DNA of 64,000 nt from positions 353,222,610 to 353,286,609 of the forward strand of contig NC_077227.1 of the NCBI RefSeq assembly GCF_027887165.1, written 5' to 3'. The position numbers and the translations under genes were made by a program. The notes under the pieces are model-generated. The model did not search any database. It was not told where the DNA came from and was given only the letters and a program-made list of their open reading frames with translations. This document shows positions 55,840 to 64,000 of the stretch, piece after piece. Position 1 is the first letter of the stretch, and each line of letters opens with the position of its first letter. The stretch comes from Monodelphis domestica (lineage: Eukaryota > Chordata > Mammalia > Didelphimorphia > Didelphidae).

Positions 55840-55930
55840 CAAAAATATTTATTAAGTAACTATTATGTGCCAGGTACTGTGTCAAGTGCAGGGGATATAA
55901 GTACAATCAATGAAACAATTCCAATTTGAT
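55840..55930 (-). repeat. L2 LINE, reverse orientation, first part of a split copy
   Basis: 'aaaatatttattaagtaact' and 'tatgtgccaggtactgtgtc' give the reversed L2 3' end. It resumes at 56,398 after an inserted repeat. Confidence 0.7.
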
Positions 55931-56397
55931 AGAATCTTTTCTTTGTCCTTCATTTTTGAAGACCACTGACATCATAGGGTGATGACTTGTGCATGAATTA
56001 GATTTAAGTGAAACAGAGTTGCTCAAAGTCATCGGCCTTCCTTCTCTCTTCCAGAGTCATTGAAGTCCAGTGGCATGACAAAAGTAAAGTCATCTGGCCA
56101 TGGCCCATGATGCAGTGGATGACCTTGGTTTCTTTGATGTTTGAACAAACTCAAGTGGTCCTCAGTGCCAGCTTCAGGCACCTGCATGGCCATTAGAACA
56201 AATTGTTCTCATCTTCCCATTCAGCCAGGAGATGCCTTGACGTGTTTGGGTGAGACATCCCCCCTAACTCACCAATGGGTTTGAGGCCGTGGTTTAAAAA
56301 TTGATCTGTGTTAGCCCATTTGCCAAGATATTTTTACTGGTGTGTCACCACTGCCCATACTTCCTGGAGCCCCAGGCAAGAGCTCACCTGTGAGAGG
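55931..56397. mobile_element. Marsupial interspersed repeat inserted in L2
   Basis: 'cattttgaag'-type start ('tgtccttcatttttgaagac'), 'tgacatcatagggtgatgac', 'aaagtcatcggccttccttc' and 'tgaagtccagtggcatgaca'. I recognise this as a common marsupial interspersed repeat but cannot name its class with confidence. 'agaatctt' at 55,931 and 'aggatctt' at 56,395 may be a diverged target duplication. Confidence 0.5.
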
Positions 56398-56640
56398 ATC
56401 TTATATTCTAATGGGGAAGACAAGTATATACATGTAAACAAGCACATATGGAATAAATATAAAGTGAATAAATATACTTAAACTAAATGCAAAGTAATTT
56501 GGAAAGGGGCAGACTAGAGTCTGAGAAAAATAGTAAAAGCACCATGAAGAAGTTAGATGTGAAATGAGGGAAGGATATCCTAGAGGGGAAGAGGGAAGGG
56601 AGTACATTCTTGTCATGTAGGTAAATCAATGAAAAGGAAC
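56398..56640 (-). repeat. L2 LINE, reverse orientation, second part of the split copy
   Basis: 'ttatattctaatggggaaga' directly continues the reversed L2 left at 55,930, followed by more diverged L2 sequence. Confidence 0.65.
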
Positions 56641-56739
56641 AGAGATGGAAGATGGAGTGTCCTATGTGAGGAGCAGAGATATGGACAGTTGTAACATTGT
56701 ATGTTATATGGTCTTAGGTTCCTTCACACTCTAGGTCAA

Positions 56740-56915
56740 AAGGATATATCAAGCAATGGCTACTTTCAAGGGACTGTGCTACATGCTGTGGATACAAGAA
56801 GGAAAATGCCACTATTCCTACTCTCAAAGAGCTTCAATTCTCTTAAGATAAGTGTAAATACAAAGTAATGTGCAATAGAGGTAATGGAGAGATCCTGACA
56901 CAGTGCTTCAAGGAA
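56740..56915 (-). repeat. L2 LINE 3' end, reverse orientation
   Basis: 'gggactgtgctacatgctgt', 'ggatacaagaaggaaaatgc' and 'tctcaaagagcttcaattct' give a second reversed L2 end. Confidence 0.65.
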
Positions 56916-56919
56916 ATTC

Positions 56920-57885
56920 AAGGAGAGAAAAAAATACTTTTAGCTAGTAGCATCTAAAATCCTGTGTTTTGAGATCCCTTCCAACTCCAACATTTTGTGA
57001 TCTTCAAAATTGTCTGCAAAATTGTGGAATTGGTAGAGATTTCTACTGATACCCAGAGCCTCCCCATTCTGTAGCCTTTCTGCCTTCCATGCACCAACCA
57101 CAACCCTGTGTACACCTTCCCCCGAAGTTTTATTGTCTTGAAAGCATAATTCCCAACATTTTTTGTTCTGAGAAACTCAACAACAACAACAACAACAGCA
57201 ATGTTATGCGAACCCCCAGGGCAATTTAACATATTATTATTAATATCCTATAATTATATACCACTTAAAACATCATTAAATAATTTTTATGGTGATCCCT
57301 TAGAACATTGTAGTGAATTCCCAAGGCATGCTTCAATCACTAAATGGGAACTACTGCCTGGAATATTTCTTTATTGGATTCAGTATAAAGGTTTTGGGGG
57401 ATGTTTTCCAGAAAAAATAAAATAATATAAGATGATGATGCTAAAAGTTACAAAGGAGCAAACCTTTCTCATCTTGGAGTTGGATGCTTGCCAAGAAAAT
57501 GTCACTGCCTGTTTATAAGATGCTTAGGCTGTGTTGATTTCAGAGCCACGTCAAAGCTCAGGTGTCATTAGAATTAGAGAATCAAATTACTTTAGAACAC
57601 AGAACTTAGAGTGTCAGAACATAAGACATTTTAACTATATGCTGGAGGACAAAGGCCAACTTCAACATGAAGTTATCATCACTGTGGCACTATACAAAGA
57701 AACCTGGGTCCATTTTTTTCTACCACTTATTAACTGTTACAATAAGCAAGTCACTTAATTTCTCTAACTCTTGAGTGTAAAATAGACTTATTAATAACTA
57801 GTACACCCCTATTGAAGGGCTGTTTGTAAATTATAATGTATGATATAAAAGTTGCTGTAACAACCCTGAGAGCTAAATCATGAAA
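56920..57885. other. Unassigned with small MIR-like scraps
   Basis: A short (AAC)n tract occurs at 57,178-57,200, and a MIR-like forward tail may lie near 57,700-57,870. Open frames at 56,954-57,425 on both strands lack recognisable domains. Confidence 0.4.
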
Positions 57886-58600
57886 GGATTGGAATGCCCA
57901 GTTTGCAGAAGGAAAAAGAAGGCATGAGGATATGAAGTGACTTCCTCAAGGTCATCCAGTGACTCAGTGGTGGAGGCGGTACCAGACCCCTGGTCTCCTG
58001 ATTCACAGCCACAGGCTCCTACTTGGTAATTAAATGCCACCATAATTCCTCCCGTCTATTTAAAAGTAATGATTATGGCCCTATGTCTAATCCCATTACA
58101 CTAACTGGATCACTCTTTCCAGATGTAGAGTATGTGTAGTGGGGAAATAATAATAATAATTCAGCTTAAATACATCCTCCTCTCCCCCAAGTGGCTTGTC
58201 TCCATCTGTACTGTATTCCTTTCAAAATTCGATATGCTGCTTTTTCCCAGAGAACACAGGCAGAGGCTATGCTGTGAGTGCTGGACTAGGAGACAGAAGA
58301 CATAGGTTCATTTCCTTACTTAGACATTTGCTGGAGGTAAATCACTTAACTTTTCTGAAATTCTATTTCCTTCTCTGTAAAATGGCAGTAGTCAAATCAG
58401 AGAATGTGGAAGTCATTATATCAATCCTCCTTACTTTTGCAGAGGAAGAAACTGAAACCCAGTGATGTTAAGTGCCTTGCCTTATGCCACACAGCAAGAA
58501 AGTATTCAAGTTAGTATTAGAACTCACATCTTTCTAATCATCAACTCAGTATTCTAGCAACTAATCATTGTGTGACCTGCCTTTGTGGGGGAAATCCTTT
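57886..58600. repeat. Three MIR-type SINEs (reverse, forward, reverse)
   Basis: 57,890-58,040 is reversed ('gacttcctcaaggtcatcca'). 58,255-58,400 is forward ('gtgctggactaggagacaga', 'ccttctctgtaaaatggcag'). 58,430-58,580 is reversed ('gcagaggaagaaactgaaac'). Confidence 0.7.
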
Positions 58601-58829
58601 GTAAATTGTAAAGTACTGTAGCAATGGGTACTTTTATTACTGTGGAAATTTAGGCTGCATGAATAAAAATCTTGCTCCCACCATGAGAGAGGTGGTAATC
58701 CTGCATTCTGCTCTGCTCAGATCCCATATAGAATGATGTGGTAACTTCCAGTCTCTATACTTTGGGAAATATATTTATAAACTGTGGAATATCCAGGGTG
58801 ATTAAGGATCAACGATCATATTGCATGAT

Positions 58830-59090
58830 GATTAGTTGAAGGCATTTGGAAAATGTGTCTTGGAGAATAGCTATCTTCAAGTATTTGAAAGGCTGACATG
58901 GAAATGAGGGATCAGATTTTTTCTTTTTGATCCCAGAGGGTGTAAGTAGTAGAAATAGGTGGAGTTTCTGGAGATATAGATTTCAGCAGGAAAGAAAATT
59001 TTGCACTTGGAATTGCTACAAAAACATTCTTCTTTGTTTTTAAACCTTCACAAGATATTTGGTGGTGGAAGGCTGGGTTTGCTTTTGGGC
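58830..59090 (+). repeat. L3/CR1 fragment
   Basis: 'cttcaagtatttgaaaggct' and 'ttgatcccagagggtgtaag' are forward L3/CR1 landmarks. Confidence 0.6.
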
Positions 59091-59685
59091 TCACTGAGTC
59101 TTAGTCTCTTGAGGCTCCTGTGGCTTTGGACCCTTGGGTTTGTACCTCTTTTCTTCAGAAGATAAGGTTCAGGAATTTTCATGGAACTCTATTTTTTCTC
59201 CCTTAAAGGCTGGGTTCAAGAATTGGATACTGATCAGGAACTCAGTGCTTATCTGGAAATACTTGGTAATTTCTAGAGAGTCTTCTCTTTTTTAGGATCC
59301 TGAAGAAGCTTAAACCATTTCCCCCTTTATCCATCTCTTGGACTGAGAGGTTTTCTCACTGTCTTTCTATGGTTGCCATTTCTGGGATTCAGAAATTCCC
59401 TGGGTGGGAACAGGGTTGTTATTTCATACAGCTCACCCACTTCACCTGATCCAGAAACCCAAAAGCTGTTTCCTATATGTAGTCAATCTCCTGTAGCTAG
59501 CTTGTTGGCTCTATTCTGGCCCTCTCTTCTTTGTCTCCTAGACCTCTTTGCTCACTTTCATAAGTCTAAATCCAAGGGTATGGATTAGATTGACTCAACT
59601 AAATCATCAACTAGGAAAATTAAAGAAATGTCTATACCTTCAAAGGTAGATGTTTTTAAAAGTATTTTAAAAGAATGAATGAATA
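59091..59685. other. Unassigned sequence
   Basis: No repeat or gene is recognised. The 71-codon frame at 59,373-59,588 lacks motifs. Confidence 0.4.
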
Positions 59686-59805
59686 ATTAATGTATGAAGC
59701 ATTAACCTCCTGTGCTAAGCAACAGGGTTACAAATAGAAGAACAAGCCAATATCTGCTCTCCAGAAGCTCATATTCTAATGAAGAACCCAGCACAAGGAG
59801 ATTTT
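59686..59805 (-). repeat. L2 LINE 3' end, reverse orientation
   Basis: 'aatgtatgaagcattaacct' and 'ctccagaagctcatattcta' give a reversed, diverged L2 end. Confidence 0.6.
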
Positions 59806-60029
59806 TTTCAACTCCAAGTCAGATGAAAAAATTCCATGGCTCTTTGGGTGCAATGGAAAAGTAGATAGTAATGCTTTTTCTTTATGAACTAAAGTTTCAC
59901 TAATGGAATTTGTATTTCTTGCCTTTTTAATTAGTGTGAAGGATGGGAGAGGATATGAACTAAAGATAAAGTTGAATGGAAAACTATTTTTTTTTTAAAA
60001 GTTGTTCAAGAGCTAAGGTCTCAGCCTTA

Positions 60030-60385
60030 AATGTAGTGGATAAGAGTGCTGGGCTTGAATAATTACTGCATCTTCTCAGGCTTAGTTTCTTTATCTCTAA
60101 AATGGGGATAATAATAGGACATACCTCACAGGGTCATTGTGAAGATCAAGTGAAAAAACATATGCAATTTCAAAGACTCAGAAGATGCAGCATGGTATGT
60201 CAGAAAGGACAGTGAGAAAGTAGTATAGTCAGATTTCTACTTCCTTCTCTTCTACTATGTTGCTGCATGACTTTTATCTAGTCACCTCTGTCTCAGTTTC
60301 TTCATCAGTCAAAATCAAATTTGCATTTGAAGTCTCTCCAAGGCCTCTTCTAGTTTTAAATTCTGATATTCTATGACCTGCATTC
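60030..60385 (+). repeat. Two MIR SINEs, forward
   Basis: 60,030-60,180 has 'ttatctctaaaatggggata' and 'cacagggtcattgtgaagat'. 60,190-60,385 has 'cacctctgtctcagtttctt'. Confidence 0.7.
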
Positions 60386-60559
60386 AAAGTCTCCTTCCAG
60401 ATCTATATCCTGCATTTTATTTTCTAAGCATACTTTTATGACACACTTTGTTGTAAAATACCTTTAATTCCAGACCCTCTATGCACTATATACTGAGGTT
60501 CCTTCTGGCTCTGATTATTCATATTCTATAATATAGGTTCTCTGTCTGAGGGCTCTATC

Positions 60560-61265
60560 TTGGTTTGTTGTAACTGCTTTTATAGAAGAGGCAGATTGGT
60601 GAGTGATGCTAAAAGTAATAAACTTTTATTTCAGGCACATTTGAACTCACACAAAGAAAGGCTTAAGACCCTGCCTGAGATACCCAGGAGCATGGGGGTG
60701 GTGGGGTGGGGGAGAATCAATGCAAGAGAGTTCCAGGACAAAAGAGACAGCCAGATCTCGGCCACTAGAGAGACAGTTACAACTGGGTCACAGTTGCTAA
60801 GGGGACTGGGATACAACCAGGTTTATATCACTGGAAATCTGTATGCCTCAGAGACAGTAGAGTAGTGCTTTTAAGGCTTGGGTGTGATGTGAACTCAGCT
60901 CTTGTCCTATTCTCTAGGTTAGTAAGGGATTGATTGGGTTCCATACTTCATGCCTCAGGGCTGCTGAGAGATGCCAATGAAGGTTAGTGGAATTAAAGGG
61001 AGGGGCAGGTTTTGCTCAGCAATATTTACTTGCATTTTTGCCATTAATGTCACAGGCAGGGAAGTTTCAGATGGGCTAAGAGTCTCCCATGATAACATGG
61101 GCCATTGGGCTGGAGGTTTCTGCATTAAAGTTTGTACCACGGAAGATGCCGGATATGGAAAGTTCCAAAAAAGGAATAGACTAAGAGTGATAAGTAGGAA
61201 GGAGGAATTTCTAGATCAGAGATAGCCTGTGGCATATGATGTATCTTAAAGGGACCCTCTACACT
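60560..61265 (-). mobile_element. Probable LTR, reverse strand
   Basis: On the minus strand a TATA-like 'gatataaacctgg' (complement near 60,819-60,831) precedes an 'aataaaagtttatta' poly(A)-signal-like palindrome (complement near 60,617-60,631), a reasonable U3-R spacing. The segment has more GC than its flanks. Borders were not resolved, and the 101- and 84-codon plus frames inside it have no known domain. Confidence 0.4.
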
Positions 61266-61344
61266 AGAAGTTCAGTTTTTATTATTACAGCCCCTTTTAC
61301 AACTCAGATTCTAGCTCTGACTTCCATAAATTTATAAAATCTCT

Positions 61345-61555
61345 AATAAAAACATTAAAAACACTTATTTTACATCTTAGAATCAATACTGTGTATTGGT
61401 TCTAAGACAGAAGAGTGGCAAGGGCTAGATAATTGTGATTAAGTGACTTTCTAAGGGTCACACAGCTAGGAAGTGTCTGAGATGGGACTTGAGCATAGTA
61501 CTTTCTGTCTCTAGACCTGGCTCTCAATCCACTTAACACCCAGTTGCCCTCTAAT
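61345..61555 (-). repeat. SINE1-type marsupial SINE, reverse orientation
   Basis: 'tagaatcaatactgtgtatt', 'agacagaagagtggcaaggg', 'gggtcacacagctaggaagt' and 'ctagacctggctctcaatcc' give a clear reversed copy. Confidence 0.85.
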
Positions 61556-61839
61556 AACTTCTCCTTTAATTGATAGCTTTTATACTTTAAAGTAAAAGAA
61601 TCTCTTAAAGTGTGAGAATTTCAGTTATGTTGGAAAGTTGCTGGGGTTTATATTTGGGGCAAAGGCACCTATTCATGACTTTACAAATATCCTATATTGG
61701 TAAATTCCTGTCTTAGCTAGATTTTAGAAATTAGCCTGCTCCCTATCTATGGGAGGTATAGATAGCCAGAGTGTTTTTTGTCTTTTTCTCCACTTTAATG
61801 ATGTAAAATTTATTTGCCTAGGACATTGTAACATATGAT

Positions 61840-62335
61840 CAGAAAACCTGAATTCAAGTTCCATCTCTATCTCTTTTTAACTTATAATACCTTGCCCAAA
61901 TTGGTTCACTTTGTCTTCATTTATAAAAAATGGAGATAATTGATATTTATACTGCCTATCCCCATAGGGTTATTGTGAAGAAAGTGCTTTGCAAACTGTA
62001 AAGAACAAAAGAAATGTGAGTTTTTATTATTACCTCTACAATTCAAATTTAATCAGTGAAGCATAACAAAAAGAGCTCTGAAATTGGACTACAGAAATAG
62101 GAATTCAAATTTTGGCTCTAGCACCTCTAACTATATGACCTTGGACAAGTCACTCAATCTCTTGAGTCTACATTTCCCCATATGTACAAGAGTACAGCAT
62201 GATATTGACTAGATAGAGGCTGAGACCTGTAATTAGGAAGACCTAAGTTCAAGTCTTGATCTCTATATACACTGCCTGTGCAACCTTGGTCTTAATTTCT
62301 CAGGACCCTCAGGTGATTTGACTCTATAATATTAG
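61840..62335 (+). repeat. Cluster of three MIR-type SINEs, forward
   Basis: 61,840-62,030 ('cccatagggttattgtgaag'), 62,050-62,180 ('gaccttggacaagtcactca') and 62,215-62,335 ('gaagacctaagttcaagtct'). Confidence 0.7.
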
Positions 62336-62449
62336 AAATTGCAGAATAAATACATACTACATGTGTGACACTGAACAAGAACCTTAATTTACCCAGGCAA
62401 TTCATCTCTCAAAAGTCTAAAGATTGCAGAATAGTTGCCAATCCATCTG

Positions 62450-62770
62450 TCAGTTGATCTTTATTCAGTGATTACTGTGTGCCAGCCATCAAGCTACAAG
62501 CACTGGTAATACAAATACAAGCAGAATATATATGTATACATACATACATACATATACACATGCCTGCATACATACATACATATATGTGTGTATAGATAGA
62601 TGGATAGAAAGATAGACAGATAAAAAGATGGATGGGTAGAAAGACAGATAAAAAGATGAATGGATAGATAGACAGATGGATAGATAGATAGATAGTTTTT
62701 GCTGTCAAAGAGTTCACATTCTAATGAGAGAATGAATTACATAAAAGTAAATTAAATCTATAAGAGTTGA
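62450..62770 (-). repeat. L2 LINE 3' end, reverse orientation, split by a microsatellite
   Basis: 'cagtgattactgtgtgccag' and 'agcactggtaatacaaatac' stop at the tetranucleotide repeat (62,523-62,694). The element resumes with 'tgtcaaagagttcacattct'. Confidence 0.65.
62523..62694. repeat. (TACA)n/(GATA)n compound microsatellite
   Basis: TACA/TATA units turn into GATA/GACA/GATG units over about 170 bases. The 81-codon minus frame here is low-complexity. Confidence 0.93.
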
Positions 62771-63037
62771 GGAAGTTTTCTCATCTGTAATTCCACACAC
62801 CAATGAAATTTCCAATCTAGGAAAGAGGTTGGTAGTGGCTAATAAAACTTTCACTTTCTACTTCACAGAATGAGGAAGCCACTTTGTAAAATTTAAAGTG
62901 CTCCAGAAATGAGAGCCCTTTACATTCAATATTTCAAATGATCAGTAATCATACTGGTGCTAGTACATTCTCTAACTGTGCCATCTCAAGCCATTTGTGC
63001 CTTTTTTTCCTGTATATTTTCTTAAATACTCCCCAGA

Positions 63038-63220
63038 ATGGTGGTGTCAAACAGATAGAAATTGGGGCCACTAAAACATAGATAAAGATCTCTGCTGCCC
63101 ACATATTGACTTGGAAAAATATATTAACATTGCTATATTGTATTTTTATTTAATTTGTTAAATATTTCCCAATTATATTTTAATCTAGTTCAGCCATACT
63201 CAGATGTATTGTGGACCTCA
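63038..63220 (+). mobile_element. Fragment of a non-autonomous DNA transposon, probably hAT
   Basis: 'cagaatggtggtgtcaaaca' at the left resembles an end of the type CAGAGGTGTCAAAC. The inside ('attggggccactaaaacata', 'aaatatttcccaattatatt') fits a marsupial family I recall. The right end is missing, so the class is tentative. Confidence 0.4.
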
Positions 63221-64000
63221 AGCAATCAGTGGACTATCTTTGTCCTAAGGAATCCACTTTGGATGAATGGAATGAGGAGGGATGTTCCTCTAATTCTTAG
63301 TCTTTCATAAATACTTGTGTAAGATTTGGGCTGTCCATCCATTATCTCTCATTTTAACCAGCTGACTAGCCTAACTGTTTTTCAGGCACTCAGTTTCTCA
63401 TGCCTTTTCCATCCTTTCTCACATGCAGTTATTGGTTGATTACATTCTACTTAATTTCTTCTATCTGTCTTTCCATTTTCCTTGAAGTCGACTCACACTG
63501 TACCTCTTCTGACTTTGTGGAGTTATAGGGTTTGCTTCCAGAGACAATCATCATAGAAACATCAGTGTTAAAGAAATGAGCTTTTGCTGCAAGGAGCAGT
63601 TTAAGATCATTGAATTATTATTAGCATTACATTAATGACTCCCCATGTTACCAAACCTGTAATGGGCTCTGTAGATCACTAGAGGGCAATGTGATCTTCC
63701 TTAAGCTGGAAGCTACATGTGTGTGAGAAAACAAAACACCAGCTGAAGGTCCTTCTGTATTCTTCCTTAGCAACTCCCACATTGAGTTTACAAGTCCAAA
63801 CAGGACTTCTTTCCAACTGTCTTCCCGGCAAACTCTGCTTAAGTCATGTTATTTCATTCCTCACATCTCTATTTCCCCAATAAAAAATATTTGGGCATCT
63901 GAGTAGGGGCAGCTCACTTAGTGGAGTCTGGGACAGCATTTGCTTTGGAGAGTTATGCATCCATTTTTGTCACATGCCAATATAATGTGATTTAAGAGGT
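63221..64000. other. Unassigned sequence with a CTCF-like motif
   Basis: No repeat or gene is recognised. It contains the motif listed at 63,676-63,690. Confidence 0.4.
63676..63690. promoter_or_regulatory. CTCF-like motif in a small palindrome
   Basis: TCACTAGAGGGCAAT resembles the CTCF core and is flanked by GATCA and TGATC, making a short inverted repeat. Function is inferred only from the motif. Confidence 0.25.

Noticed and set aside
1..64000. CRISPR arrays, bacterial operons, tRNA or rRNA genes, prokaryotic mobile elements
   Set aside because: Nothing of this kind is visible. The tRNA-like B boxes belong to SINEs, and direct repeats are microsatellites or target-site duplications.

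Overview
The window is AT-rich, intron/intergenic-type mammalian DNA, and its repeats point to a marsupial. It contains several copies of a tRNA-derived SINE of the opossum SINE1 type (for example 26,058-26,262, 39,127-39,320, 51,633-51,830, 61,345-61,555). It also contains copies of a second marsupial SINE whose tail reads 'gactgaaatgactgaacaa', 3' ends of a marsupial-type LINE-1 with recurrent ORF2 C-terminal peptides, and abundant old L2, L3/CR1 and MIR. The species cannot be named from sequence alone. There are no operons, CRISPR arrays, bacterial genes, or recognisable tRNA or rRNA genes.

The only protein-coding sequence of clear host origin is a single-exon copy of BRI3BP (BRI3-binding protein) at 23,930-24,460, inside a local CpG-rich island. 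The uninterrupted match from signal peptide to membrane segments indicates a retrocopy. Its frame is open for 176 codons, then meets a TAG. BRI3BP-like sequence continues for about 17 codons past that stop, so the copy lacks the last membrane segment and the C-terminal coiled coil. The next 4.9 kb (24.5-29.4 kb) is unusually poor in repeats and may be long 3' UTR-derived or flanking sequence, interrupted by one SINE and one young L1.

Layout: 0-10 kb holds ancient L3, L2 and MIR, two LTR-like segments, a reverse-strand L1-type element with 5' UTR, ORF1 and 3' end but no ORF2 (HAL1-like), a long L2 and a mariner-type MITE. 10-15 kb is an L1 cluster with a nested insertion. 15-23 kb holds microsatellites, an LTR, another L1 tail with target-site duplications and a decayed L1/HAL1-like segment. 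22.5-22.8 kb is a small GC-rich promoter-like patch. 23-30 kb is the BRI3BP retrocopy and its flank. 29.4-30.6 kb is a reverse-strand endogenous retrovirus remnant. 32.2-32.8 kb is a CpG-rich C-terminal piece of a non-L1, non-LTR retrotransposon, and 33.8-34.3 kb is a hAT-type non-autonomous DNA transposon. 37.7-38.8 kb is a 5' end of an L1, and 39.5 kb a pogo/Tigger-like MITE. 40-50 kb is mostly old L3, L2, MIR and single-copy sequence plus an L1 tail. 50.4-54.5 kb is a retroviral mosaic with two LTRs, a 118-codon two-membrane-segment ORF and a 360-bp inverted repeat. 55-64 kb is old repeats, microsatellites and a probable LTR.

No set of genes here works together as a system. The features most worth a second look are the retrocopy with its possible acquired promoter, the CpG-preserving non-LTR fragment with an out-of-frame zinc finger, the hAT element, and the small membrane ORF in the retroviral mosaic. 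All family names were assigned by eye from memory of consensus sequences.
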